Origin: Lepidurus packardi
Taxonomy: Eukaryota > Arthropoda > Branchiopoda > Notostraca > Triopsidae
Assembly (NCBI GenBank): GCA_023053545.1
Contig: JAKZAN010000146.1
Coordinates: 23,926 to 87,925, forward strand
DNA length: 64,000 bases
Direction: 5' to 3'
The translations under genes were made by a program, and so were the position numbers. Positions 47,701 through 59,479 of the stretch are shown here, in pieces (the first letter of the stretch is position 1; every line of letters begins with the position of its first letter). The notes below the pieces were generated by a model. It did not search any database. It was not told the origin of the DNA and saw only the letters and a program-made list of their open reading frames with translations.

Positions 47701-50700
47701 CTTTGCACCGTTCAGAATAGGCTCATAATACTCTTTCGTATATCCACACTTCCTGAGAGTCGCGGCAAACCTCAAGTCGGCAAGAGGCACCAGAGTATGA
47801 TTCGCGACGATTTCTTTGGCGATGAATCTTAAAAAGAAAAAAAGGGGCAATGTCTGGATGTGGAAGGAGTAGCCTTGGAAGATATTGATGAGCTCCTGGA
47901 GGTAAACATATGTCAGTTCGGCCTTGTCGAAAAGGAAGACTCCCATGAAGTTGTAGTCTTCGTAGTTCTTGACCTTCTCCAGGAAGTCTTTAGTGAGTGT
48001 AAGTTTGATCCATTCTTCGATCGAGGCAGGCATCTTATACTTTTTCACGAACTCTTCTGTACTCTGCTTCGGGACATCCTTCTTCTCATCGATGGCATTG
48101 TTGTACTTGGCTGCATTTTCCTCCATCGTGTTGATCGTCCTGAACGAAACTTCCAGGACCTTCATTAAGAATTCCTTGGCATCCAAGGCATAACGGATCC
48201 GATCCTCAGATCTGCTGGCAGTCATGGCAAGCATAGTGTGGATCCTAAACAGTCGCTCATAATGTGCGCAGTTCAAAGATTCAGGCTGACCCTCTTACTC
48301 TCTTTGGGTGAAGACACTCTTGGTATTTTTAGACTTTATCGTCTTGGCGACTCTGCCGGTCCTATTCATCCTGGACCCTTTGGACTTTGAGCTTGAAGCT
48401 ACTGACTTTTTTTCCAGAGGCTTCCTCGACTTCGACTGTTTCGATCTTTGAGAAGAGGAATGCTGAGACTTTTTGCCGCGAGTGCTTCGACTGAACACAG
48501 TCCCCTTGTCTTCTTCGATTTAGTCATCATTTTAGTCCCCGAACTCGATGTCGATCAGGTAATCTGAAGCTAATAGCAGATTAGCCACTGCCCCATTCAA
48601 TTTTTCCTTCCCAGTTCTGATCTGCCATTCTGCATACTCAATCAGAACCTACACGATTTCCACTGAATTTTCCTTCTTGAGAATTTCTATAGCTTTATTG
48701 AAAGCCGAGGACTGTTTGGCGGGCTGAGTGGAGACTCGAGCCAATTTGACCCAGAGCTTGGCCTGTAGCGAGGCATCAGCTTCTTTCATGTTGCTGATTG
48801 CCTGGAGTTAGTTTTTGCCCTGACGCGACATAAACACCATCTTTGCCTCCCATAAAGGTCTTTGCATATTTTTGGGGACAAGTTCGAAGAGCATATCTGC
48901 AGCATTTTCTCCAATCTTATACTCCTCATTTTCTAGGGAGGCTTTAAAGAGCAGTTGCGAGAGCAGGAGAAGCAGATCAGTCTCGGACTTCTACTTAATA
49001 GCTTTGAGACAGCCCAAAGTCGAAAACAGAGGGTTTATCAGCTTCTTGCGGTTCAATGCGGACTCTTGCAGCTTTGAACTGATATTCCACACTTGCTTAG
49101 CTGCATCCAGTACCAGTATACTCGTATTGCATTTATATCCTTTATTGGCAGCCTCCACAGCATGCCCGAGTGCTGCGAACAGGAGCTTTTCACAGCTTTC
49201 TACTTACTGAGTCTCGGGATTGACCATTTTCGAAAGAGCTTCTGAGTACAAATACTCTGCGAGACTATACCACCTGAGACGGTTTGGAGGAGCTGCATTG
49301 CTTTCGTTGGCAAGACTCAAACTGTACTAAACACATCTTAAGGCATATTTACTCATAATTATGCTATCCTATTTTAGAGCAAGGCCGGCAAGCTTAGCCC
49401 ACAGTTCGGCGTGCAATTCAAGCTCGGTCTCATCGTTTTCTTTGGCCTTCCAGTTTTATAGTGTTTTGAAGCACTACTTGACGAGTTCCTCAGTTTGACC
49501 TTTAGCTGAGTTCTTTATTATCTCCAACTTTGAGACAATATCAAACAGAAAGACATCGGTATTGTTTGCTGGAGCTTCTTTTCCTCCTTTAGGAGGTGCC
49601 CCTCCTTTTGGAGCTGTAGCACCGGGCTTCTGAGGGGCTCCTCCTTTGACGTTTCTCGACTTGATTGAATTGACTAGTTTACGAGTGTGCGGGCTGAGGT
49701 CTGTGACGAGCAACGCTTCACAAATCTTGGCGACCTCGTCAGACTGCTTGAGGTTTTCCATTTGACGTGCATAGACGAGGCCGATATTGGCAAATACTTG
49801 TATCTTGGTGTCGAAATCGTAGGTGATGATCTGTTTGCGCTCGAGATCCTTGAGGGAAGCCATCATGGCTTCGAAGAACTTTTTAAGTACAGATGAGATT
49901 TCTGGGAGCAGTTTAGCATCATTGATGGGATTTTTGAATATGTGGAGGAAATTATTCCAGATATAGATTGCCCCGTTAAACACAAGCCAACTCTGCTCGA
50001 TGCTCTGGGCTAGCTACACTCCCTTTGTGAAGTACTCGAAGATCTTACGCTTGCGGGCAACCACATTTTACTGCTCCTAGGCTGTAAAAGGAGGCGGTTT
50101 CATGCTTGGATCTTCCTCTTCTTCTAACGGCACTGGCTGCGCGAAGGCTACTTCCAAGTTATCATTGACCATGCTGTCGATCTTAATCTGGCCGAGGAAG
50201 TAGTAACACTTGGACTGTGCGAGAACCATTTCCATGGCTTTCTTAGGCTCCCATTTGTCAGCGATTACGAACTCACTCGCTTTTTCAGCGACTTCATTGA
50301 TTTCCCATTCGAATGCTAGCTCAGCGATCTCTGCTGCTATGAGTTTTTTTCTTTTAAGAAGCTGAAGATTGGAATGCTTGTTGCTTAAGATTTCCTTCTG
50401 GATTTAGTCTTATACCAGGTAGCGTGCCTTCGCAGATTCCAAGTCGTACTCCACCTACTGGATGGTCACTAGAGTTCCCAGACACTTTTGCAGTATATCG
50501 ATCCTGGTGTTTTATGACTTTTGGCCCATCACATTCCACAGATCCATTGTGATCTTATCCAGGTCTGAGAGCACCAAATCATAGCTATTCTTCTTCAGTT
50601 GGGCTTTCTGCTTAAGAGAGTATAAGTAACGATCATATGGGCGTTGATACAAAGAAGCATCCTCTTCAGGTCCAGGTTGAGTTGAAAGCTTATTGAGGGG

Positions 50701-52251
50701 AATACTGTTATCAAGCGCGAGAGCCTTGTTCAGATGTTCTTAAACCTTGTAAAATTGACTCTAATTAGCGAAGTAGGCTTTGGCGAGTTCTAGGTGTAGT
50801 TTAACCCTTAGACCATGGTCGGTAGAATCTATTTGTTCGAGGAGTTGACTTGCAGCTTCAAAGGCTTTGGTAGAGAACTCCCTATATGTGGGGTTCATCA
50901 AGGGCAAGCAAGTGTTCCAAATTAGGATACACCCCTCATATATCAAGTCAGCATCATTCAGCCTCTTGTTTATTAGCATAACCTTCTCAAGAATCTTCAG
51001 AGCCTCGCTTCTTCTTTCAATTTGTTGCAGCTTGATTTGCACTGCGTTCAGCTTCATGCCTGTCTTGTTGTCTACTTAGGGGCCTGACGTTTTGATTAGA
51101 AGTTCTGCTTTGTTGTATTCGTTGAGGACCATGGCTTTCTGGCTTGGCTGCCGAAGTTTGTTCAGAAAGGTGGTGACGCTATTAGCAATAACAACATGGC
51201 CGAACTGAAGGGCGACTCTGCCAGCTTCCGCTAACCTCTCCTGCATGATGGGACTCAGAGTATTCGCGGACTGCTCGTTCCCGGTTAAGACAGCACTAGA
51301 GATAGAGTTGATCACGTTCATGAGGTCCTTTTCGATCTGTTGTTCGGGTACAGCGCCTGACTTCATTCGTTGCAAGACTTCTAAGACCCTCCATCCACGC
51401 TCGTCAGAGGGACCTTCTAAATCCTTTTTGATGACTGCAGCTAAAGCGGGATTCTCTTTGCTAATATGCACCCGCAATCTGAAGAGGGTTTCTTGGATGT
51501 CACAAGGCTTGCTCTTCGTTTTTTCCCACAACATGTCAAGGATTTTATAGGCATCAGGTTTACGTTCTGCGTCGTACACACATTGATAAAGGAGCCAACT
51601 GAACCTGCACCGCCAGTTGTGGTCCGGCTCGTCGATTTCCTCGAACAGCTTGTAAATTCTCTCGACTATGTCTGAGAAGTTACGCTGCCAGTTCTGTTTG
51701 AGCATGAACCGAATCATCCGATACACACAGTTCGAAGCATTGTAGATGAGAAACCCATATTTTTGTTTATTCGAAGGTGCTCCTGCATTTTTGGGATCTG
51801 CCTTAGAATCCTTGCCCTTAGCGGCAGGGGCATCAGGCCCTGCTATTATATCCAAAGCTTTACTCACAAAAGAGATCGCCTCCTTAAGCACAGAGACGAG
51901 CTCTTCGCCTTTCTTATTATCAATATGTCCTTGAGTCGCGACGAGTCTGGCCTTCACAAGTAGGGCACGGATGTAAAACTGGTTGGGGTCTTTCATCCTT
52001 TGGAAGTATGCCGTAATGATATTGTCTGCATAGGCCTTTCTCGCAGGGACTTCGACAGCGATTTCGGCGAACTTCACAAGGACCTAAGAGGAAAATACAT
52101 CGAAGGTCTGGCGGATATTGGCAGTAAGCATTAGATTGACGGCGTCAATTTTGTCGATGAGGGTCGTTTCGGCTTCCTTTTCCTCACGATCGAAGAGGTT
52201 GATGCACTCTGAGAGGAGATTTTGGATCCGATATTCGTCAACTAGGGACAT
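44743..52251 (-). CDS. CFAP46: Cilia- and flagella-associated protein 46
   Basis: 2,502 residues in one uninterrupted frame (TGA only at 44743), near the length of other CFAP46 proteins. It is a component of the C1d projection of the central apparatus and shapes ciliary beating. The sequence is a series of TPR-like helix pairs, with many TAR codons read as Gln throughout. The C-terminal block LTLLVDSDLYELPFEHLSGL followed by STVPSIGRDSTVFSL is the conserved CFAP46 signature. Two K/G/A-rich linkers interrupt the helices (AKDAAKVSKKGGKDE near the end, and GAPQKPGATAPKGGAPPKGG near the centre). IFT46 lies just upstream on the same strand, 367 bp away. No intron. Confidence 0.9.
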
Positions 52252-52618
52252 GGAGAGTGGAATTGTCCGGAGGTAGTGAGAAGTTATAAGAATGTATAAA
52301 TTTTGGTATTCAAAAGGGGGTGCAATAGCTATGGGATGGGGCGAGATAATGGAATATGTGCATTTGAATTTAAAAAGTTATATGTAGATTCCAAATGGAA
52401 GGTGCTGGCGAAGCCATTTGGGTGGGTTGCGATTGAGTCTCTGGGCGGGGTTCTCAGGTCCGGGGTCTGGAGGGTGGTCGCAGCCTATAACACACAGAAT
52501 GAGGCATATTATCAAGGATAGGGAGTGAATTCTAAGTCATAAGTAGCTATAGTATGGGAAAAGTGAGCAATGATTCTATGTGCAAACTTAGAACTTTCGG
52601 TAGCCAACACAAAGCCAA
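52252..52618. other. Spacer between CFAP46 and IFT46
   Basis: 367 bp, the 5' region of CFAP46 and the 3' flank of IFT46. A plus-strand open frame of about 85 codons (52303-52563) has no ATG and no similarity I can see. Confidence 0.45.
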
Positions 52619-53625
52619 TCACTTTTGGTACATTTCGTTCTCGTTCTCGTTCTGCTGGAAATGCTGGTTTTCCTTGAATGCAGAGTACAGCGTGAACAGC
52701 ACGTGCAGCGACTCAATCACGTTCTTGTTGGGGTTCGAATCGAAAACCGGGATGTCCAGCAGGTTGCACGCCAGCCTGCAGTACTCCTCCAGTGACAAGT
52801 CGATGTCCTCGCTCGGGATCTTAATATCGGCTAACACATCCTCCACTTCAGCTGGCCAGATCTGCATCAGCGAATCAATGTCGGGCATCTGCTTAGAGTA
52901 GGACACACTTGGGGGCTGCTTGTTCTTGTGGATCTCTGCCACACTCGCGATCCAAGCAAGAATCTGCTTGGGGTTCTTATCAGCATTCTCAATGGAGTGG
53001 ACTTTAGTATACTTGCCTCCCCTATACTTCTTCATGGCGTTATCCATCATGAGGTCAATTTTGGCTTTGTCAGATTGGTTCAGAGACGGTTCATCCTGTG
53101 TAGAGCAGTTAACAATCGCAGAAGGGAAATGAGGGAAAGAGCATTACGAGAATATTGAGACCGAGGGTTTCGGGTTGTCCATCAGGTCTAGGCATTTTTA
53201 TGAAGGCGTCGACCTCACCCACTGTAGGAATATAGTCAGGGATGAAGGCTTTTAGCTTGGTTTCGAGCTCGATGTTGACAGGGGTGTATCTGGGGAATTT
53301 ATTCTGATTATGTCGATTTACCTTTGAATATATCGGAAGAGCTCTTTGACATCTTGTGAAACAGCCAAGTCATTATAGTCAGCAGCCTTGTAAGCGCCCT
53401 GGATGTTGACAGGCTTGTTGGACTCGAGGGTGTCGTTGCGAGGGTTGGCACGGTTGTTGGCAGGCTGGGGTTTTTCCTCTGTACGCAGCATAGGGTAATG
53501 TATGGAGTGTGATGTGAAGGGTGGGTACGCTGGGAGTGTGCGTCCTCGCCGGAGGAGACTTCGGAGCCGGAGACTTCCATCTCTTCGTCAGCATGGTCGT
53601 TTTCGATTTTCTGTAGATCGGACAT
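52619..53625 (-). CDS. IFT46: Intraflagellar transport protein 46
   Basis: 290 residues; exons 53625-53529, 53478-53322, 53289-53148 and 53095-52619, with introns of 50, 32 and 52 nt. IFT46 is a core subunit of IFT-B and carries outer dynein arm cargo into cilia. The acidic N-terminus (ENDHADEEMEVSGSEVSSGE) is variable as in relatives. Then come QDVKELFRYIQRYTPVNIEL, ETKLKAFIPDYIPTVGEVDA, FIKMPRPDG, DEPSLNQSD, and MPDIDSLMQIWPAEVEDVL with the SLEEYCRLACNLLDIPV block; all match IFT46 in order. LHVLFTLYSAFKENQHF closes it. Four small introns joined in frame give one of the strongest splice models in the window. Confidence 0.95.
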
Positions 53626-53791
53626 GAGGAACGAGTGTATATTTTTATAACTTTTTTCGTGTATGTTTTTAAATATCCTGTGATTATTCAAGTTTGAGTA
53701 CAGCCATTTTTCTTCGTCCCATCCACCCTTTTTCAAAACACACAACCACTCAAAACTCCTGACTTCCGCCTCGACAGTAGCACTATCGTAC

Positions 53792-55640
53792 TCATGCGTC
53801 GGCCACCTGGATCGAGATCTCGGGTGGGAACACGATCTTGTTTGAGACCGGGTTGCTCATGCATCGGCATAGGATTATCTTTTCCTCGCCTGGCTTGACC
53901 TAGAATTTAATCTCACCTTTGGTCTTGTACGGTTTCTTTAGCTTGAAGTTCAGACGATTGAAGTACCTAAGAATCAATTATTCAACATTCGATGAGAGGC
54001 GTGGATTACTCTTCTTTTGTTGTGATGATGAACTTCCTCTTGCTTTGGGCCTCGTTCCCGAACGCGATGTATGCCAATCCTGCTTCATAGTAGATCAGCT
54101 TCCTGGCTATCCACATGTTGCCTCCCACGATTTGCTTATCTGGCAAGCTGCGCGCGTGTTACTTGAAAGTATTCAACAGCAAATCGGGGTAGAGTTTCTG
54201 ATTCGATAGACTAAGCATAGCTTTGTTGTGAGAGTAGATAGAGACACTGCCTTGTCGGGGTAAGTGGCCCTCGGCAGTCTTATCCAGTTTGCAATAGAGG
54301 ACATATTTGCCTGGCTCCAGTTTGGCGCGGACTGATAAGTCCGCAAACTACCTGCTCATATAGCCATCTACAAATCTGAATCGATTCTGGTCTTTGGCGA
54401 TGATTAGCATCGTCGCCCGGGACATGCCCTCCAAAACTCGCTGGGCTTTCTCCCCTCGAAGAGTGGGTTGATGCAGCTCGAAGATAAACACTCCTGATGT
54501 GGCAACCTCAACGTCGAAAAGGGTCGCTATTTTGGAAGGGTAGAAAATCTCTGATAGGTAGTTACATTGACCTTCCTCATGGCAGACGTCCAGGACGTCG
54601 AAGAACTGGCAGAATTCCTCGTATCTCATATGAAAAATACCATCATCGACTGGCCCTGATCCCAAATGCTTCTACCTTTCGCCTGCAGGCAAATTATCCC
54701 AGAATTTGTCATGGTCAGAACCGAATCCGCTCCACTACTTCTTCCCCCAGGGATTACGCAACTCCACCATTCTCACGACTTCACCTGAGATCGTCTTAAT
54801 CTCTTCCGCGTCCAGGACAGTATATGCGTGAGCTTGGATTAAGCCTTTTTCCTTTAGCAACTCTTCATTCTCCACTGTTCCCGCACACATGGGGTAGTTT
54901 CGCTTTCCAAAGTCCATCAACTTCTTCCAGATATTTTCGCGTTCTGCGACTATCTGAAGGTCATAGGTGTAAGTTGGAGCGTTAGATACAGCCCGCAAGA
55001 CTTCCCCGGGAAGTCCAGCTATAATGTTGGCATAGCTTCCATGCGCCTTAGCCCAGGCCTTTTCTAATATAACGACCCAGAACTAATTTCTATTGAGCTG
55101 GCAGAAGAGTGGCTCGTCATAGGAGTTGACGGGTATATAGTCGTCGACCACGAACTCCCTAATTTAGCCATTGATCCTGAGGATTACTTTGTATATGCCT
55201 GCAGGATTGAATTGGGGCTGGTCCTGGAATACACTTTTGATTCTTCTTTCTTCCTCAGCAAGAGCCGCGAGTGCAGAGAGGAAATAGCAGTCGCCGATAT
55301 TGCCCTGGATGACGTCTTTGGGTTCGATGCGTCCTTCGAAGAGACTAGGCTTCGCAACTATGTCTTGAATTCTTTTCCATTTGATGTTTTCGAGACCTTC
55401 GTGCTTCCCTAGACTATTCTAGTTGGGTGGGAACTCAGGGTCTGTCCACTTTTCTTTGGAATCTTTATACTGTTTGACCAGGTCTGAATAGACCGACTTT
55501 TCAATTTTGCGGAGGTATGTTTTGTCATCTTTGAGGAAGTTCTGGGGAAGCTGGGAGATGAACTTAGTGGTGTTGCCGCCGGTGTTGATTTCGTAGCCGA
55601 CACCGTGGTTCTCGCTCATGCAGCAGTTGAATAGAAACAT
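53792..55640 (-). CDS. Calpain-type cysteine protease
   Basis: 601 residues; exons 55640-54010 and 53966-53792, intron 43 nt. The protease core is complete: QGNIGDCYFLSAL with catalytic Cys about 118, LIQAHAYTVLDAEE with the His, and VELRNPWGKKQWSGFGSD with the Asn. A C2-like domain III follows (GVFIFELHQPTLRGEKAQRV), then a second beta-rich C-terminal domain (FKLKKPYKTKGEIKFQVKPG). No EF-hand domain is present, so calcium must act on the core if at all. The start could also be the second Met (about 55619). Ciliates have many calpains; the substrate is unknown. Confidence 0.92.
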
Positions 55641-55990
55641 GGGACAGGGGGATAGTAGAATATGATCGTGAGTTAAGTTTGAAACGAAAGAATGAATATC
55701 TTTATAGACAGCAGTTGTAAGATCAGAGGGAAGCCAGTGCGCAAGATGAATATACGCTTTCCTACTGAAACTACTGCTAATGCATAGCTAATTTGCTGCA
55801 CTCAGTCTATACTGTCTCAGTAGCTATCCAGCAATATAGGTCTTCGAATGTTCTTGGAAGACATGTAGAAAGTATCGAGTCAGCAATCTAGATCCATATT
55901 TCAGGACGTAATTGCCGAAAAACTAGATAAAGAAAATTTGACTATAGTTGTAAGCAAAACTCTGCCCAATAAATTATATCCTTGCCTACG
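55641..55990. other. Divergent intergenic spacer
   Basis: 350 bp between divergent starts of the calpain and the nucleotidase. Nothing recognisable beyond AT-rich stretches. Confidence 0.45.
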
Positions 55991-57062
55991 ATGAGCCTCT
56001 CCATCCCCCGATTCCTCAGCCTCGCTACCAGACTCAGCTTCCAGGCCTGCAGAATCGTGCACGAAGTCTACACCAACAAATCCATGTGCAAAGTCATGAA
56101 GGGCGTCGACGATCCCGTCACATAGGTACTCCTATTCCTTCATCTCACTTTCCTCCTCTAGGCAGATTTCAGAATCCAATCCCTCATAATCGACACTCTC
56201 AAGGCTGAATGGCCTGCTCTTCGCATCGTGGGCGAAGAAGTAGAATCTAGACCTTGTAAAGATGAGTTCATGGATGCACATCTACCTCAACTCGATGATG
56301 CTTTTCAAAAACACTTTAAGGACGAACTCCCTATTGAGGACCTTTGTGTTTGGGTCGACCCTTTAGATGGGACCCTGAGCTACACAAGATAAATACTTCA
56401 TGAAGTAACTACTCTGATCGGAGTCAGCTTCAGAAAACAGGCAAGGATGGGAGTTATTGGAGTACCCTATCCAAAACCTATTCTGGGGGAAGGCAGTCAG
56501 AAACTATATGACTTTAAGCCAAGGGTGCTCGCAGGGGATGTTGGCCATCAGAAAGTCCTGCACTTGAGTAGCGAAGGAAAACACAGTATACTACCACGCA
56601 GAGAACTACCAGCAGCGCCAAACAAATCATTAAGTATAGTGACAAGTCCATATGACACTAGCTAGCAAAGCTAAGTGCTCCGGAAGGCCTCATAAAATCT
56701 AGAAGGAGCTTGTGGTTGCGGCAACAAGGTAGAAACATTGTATCTTAAGAGAGTTTAACATAATCTAGATTCTGATGGTTTTAGAAGACAGTGTGGATGC
56801 GATGGCGTATCTCAACTCATGCACTTCGAAGTGGGACACCTGTGCGGGAGAGGCCTTGTTGAGGGCTCACGGTGGCAAAATTACATCTATCTATGATGAA
56901 GAACTAACGTACGAACCGGAGGCCAAGTCATACTTCAACACGCGTGGGTTGGTATGCACAGTGGATTCAGGGGTGCACGGGATGGTGGTCGAAAAGACCA
57001 AGGAGTACTCGAAACTGCTGGAGCAGGATCAAAAGAAGCAAGAATCTCAATTAACTAAATGA
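55991..57062 (+). CDS. BPNT1: 3'(2'),5'-bisphosphate nucleotidase-like phosphatase
   Basis: 331 residues; exons 55991-56125, 56162-56728 and 56769-57062, introns 36 and 40 nt. Member of the lithium-sensitive inositol-monophosphatase superfamily, which needs Mg and removes the 3'-phosphate from PAP. Motifs: KGVDDPVTQADFRIQ, RIVGEEVES (metal-binding Glu), VWVDPLDGTLSYT (metal-binding Asp pair) and KWDTCAGEALLRAHGG (third metal Asp). The block TTLIGVSF with MGVIGVPYPKP is more like BPNT1 than inositol monophosphatase. The exact substrate (PAP or an inositol phosphate) is not provable from sequence. Confidence 0.88.
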
Positions 57063-57212
57063 CAATGTCGCACTCTATACGAGCTATTTTACTGATACGA
57101 TTTGTATCTTGATAATAGAACTTTCATATGCATACCTTTTCTGTGTATAAAGTCGGGACCTTCCACGGCTACAGCCAATGGAACAACCCTATTAATTATC
57201 TAATTATCACAG

Positions 57213-58538
57213 TCATATGGAAATGGCTTTACTATAAGCCTTCACTATCTTTTTCAGGCTCTTCTCCATCCTAAGGATCTCCTCTCCTACTAATGCCGAA
57301 GTTTGCTCCTTGCTCAGTTTCTTGTTTTTCAACGTTTACAGGATGTGGAAGACCATCCCGCAGTAAACGTCAGTATACTCCTTCAAGTTTATCCCTTCGA
57401 TCTTCCCCCGTGTTAGCAGCTTCGTGTACTCCTCGCTTACACAGATGAAAATCCATGCAAACGAATACTTCAAACCCGAGTCGTAGCCGAGCTTGTAAAC
57501 CTCCTTGCAATACTCCTTGTGTTTATTCAGGAAATAGTATATGTTAAATAAAGCCAGTACTCCTGATTTAGCCAGATCACAAGCTGGATCTTTACTTTGG
57601 AACCCAATATCCTCCCATTGCTGTCCTTGCTTTATATACTTCGTGCCTGTCAACACTTTCCATAACACCATTAGGACAAAGTTGTCCTGGGTAGAACCCA
57701 TAGGAACCCGAGCTAGACTCAACAGACGTATTCTTAAGGACTCATTTTGCACAGGTGGGGCTAGGTATTTAGCAAACCTGCTCCAACAGGTTTCTTGCGA
57801 ATTCCGAGATTTTTGCTTGATTTCCGCCTTCACAGCCTGAATATGGGCTATGATGTCCAGCTTCTTGATGTAGTAGTCATAGATCTCTGCGGCTGAGTAC
57901 TTCACCATCATTTTCTCAGTGTTCACAGTTACCAAGCTTTGGCCATGCGGCTATCGCCTTGAAACGTATGATTGTCCCTGCTCGGACTGACATTTGGCTC
58001 CGGCTGTATACCCTGAATAGTGTACTTGGGGGCGAGGCATCATTCGGTCGATGCTTTACGGGTTTGTGGTTTATCCCTGCGGCCGGTAACAGCTTACAAT
58101 AGATGCTGAATATTGACTTGCATTTTCGTAGTCTCTGAGATTTTCCTGACGAATTTTTTCTGCTTTTTCCTGAAGAGTGGAAGCAGTTACTGGCTTAGGC
58201 CCTCTATAGATACCCTTGGAGATTCGTTCTGCTTTCTCAGTGAGACGCTGGCTGACAGAGGAATAGTTTATGTTCGACATGGATCTCCTTTCAATTCTTG
58301 ATTGGACGCTCTCGTTGCGGGAAATTCGACTGAACTGGGAACCCTCGGGTAGATCCTCCGGCTCGCCCAAAGAATGGCTGCGAATTTCAGATCCAAGAAA
58401 GTCTTTCTGGATTTTGGAGGAAGTTTAGGCATGGATATTGGCCCTGATAAGGCTTGGCTGGGCTTGTAAGTGTTCAGGAGGGAGATGGGGCCCACTTTGG
58501 TGGGTCGGATGATTATCGAGATGGAGGGTGGTGGACAT
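57213..58538 (-). CDS. ELMO-domain protein
   Basis: 441 residues, no intron. The N-terminal 185 residues are polar and Q/S-rich, with a helical stretch (TEKAERISKGIYRG, LQEKAEKIRQENL). The ELMO/CED-12 domain follows: SLRIRLLSLARVPMGSTQDN, FVLMVLWKVLTGTK, WEDIGFQSKDPACDL, AKSGVLALFNIYYFL. The pattern R-x(n)-L-W-x2-IGFQ-x-DP is the hallmark. ELMOD proteins are GTPase-activating factors for ARF/ARL small GTPases, and several act in cilia. The arginine in the GAP signature is at RLLSLAR, not firmly assigned. Many TAR codons read as Gln join what would otherwise be fragments. Confidence 0.88.
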
Positions 58539-58867
58539 GCGTTTTGTATTGATTGAGGTATAAGGAGTAAGCTAAACTAAAGTTGGAGGAGGGTAAATTT
58601 GTATAGTTGAGAATGTTAGATAACTGTAAAGAGAAGGAGTTTAAATTAACTCATATGTTCTGTGTATTCCATAGTAAACGTACAATAGGTATTCCTCTGT
58701 CCGAAACGGGGGCAATTACCATAATAACCGTCACATACTTCGATGCCGTTCCCCCAACTACCTCTGTAATGGGTTCGGCAGGTTGTATCTCTCCAAATCG
58801 TAAGCACACCGTTTTTTTATCGATCCAATAATTTAAACCACATTTTCACTTATACACCGAAGAAGTC
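58539..58867. other. Intergenic spacer
   Basis: 329 bp between the ELMO gene start and the 3' end of the next minus-strand gene. AT-rich; no repeat or RNA gene seen. Confidence 0.45.
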
Positions 58868-59323
58868 TCAGACTGTCATCTTATTATACACATCCATTTC
58901 TTGCGGTTGCTCCTTCAAGCCAGCTGTGAGACTCATCATAAATCGGTTACCCTTCTTCTACTCTTCCCTGCCCTCCGTGTCGAGTCTTCCTTGCTATTTG
59001 CCGCCATCCCCCCTATTTCTCGTCTCCCGCAGGTCCATCAGCACACTCACATCCTTGTCTTTCTCCTTTTCTCCATTGAGTGCCAGAAGGCCTGCCTGAG
59101 ATAGCTTGACTTTTAACTCCTTATCCTGCCTGAGACTGATCTGCCTGGTCTTAATTATTTCTACTTTGGAGTGTTTTCGTATTCCCATAGCTTTGATGTC
59201 TTTGCTGAGATCTTCCTGGGGAGGGAATTCATCAGGAACATGAAGTTTGTCGTTGGGCTGTTGATGCTGAGGCTGTGGTGGGCTGAGTTCGACAGGCCTG
59301 GTAACAGACTATCCGCTTCCCAT
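58868..59323 (-). CDS. Small probably N-myristoylated protein, unknown
   Basis: 151 residues, no intron. The start MGSGQSVTRP fits N-myristoylation (Gly2, Ser6). A proline-glutamine-rich stretch (LSPPQPQHQQPND) precedes a basic, charged region (KHSKVEIIKTRQISLRQDKE, GEKEKDKDVSVLMDLRETR). The end (MMSLTAGLKEQPQEMDVYNK) has no domain I recognise. Three TAR codons are in frame, and another frame covers the region only partly. It is probably a lineage-specific membrane-peripheral protein. Confidence 0.65.
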
Positions 59324-59479
59324 TGTTTAGACTGGTATTGAGAATCTCTAATTTTAGATGAAAAATGTGTTTGTTTTCTTAGTATTTGCTGACTTTCTCT
59401 TTTGATAGTAGAACACAATTCTTCTAAAATCTATACTTCTATTTTCTGAGAACAAGACAAACTATCATATAATGTTCAA

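Noticed and set aside
52303..52563. Plus-strand frame of about 85 codons upstream of CFAP46
   Set aside because: No ATG, no similarity, and it sits in the spacer between two minus-strand genes.
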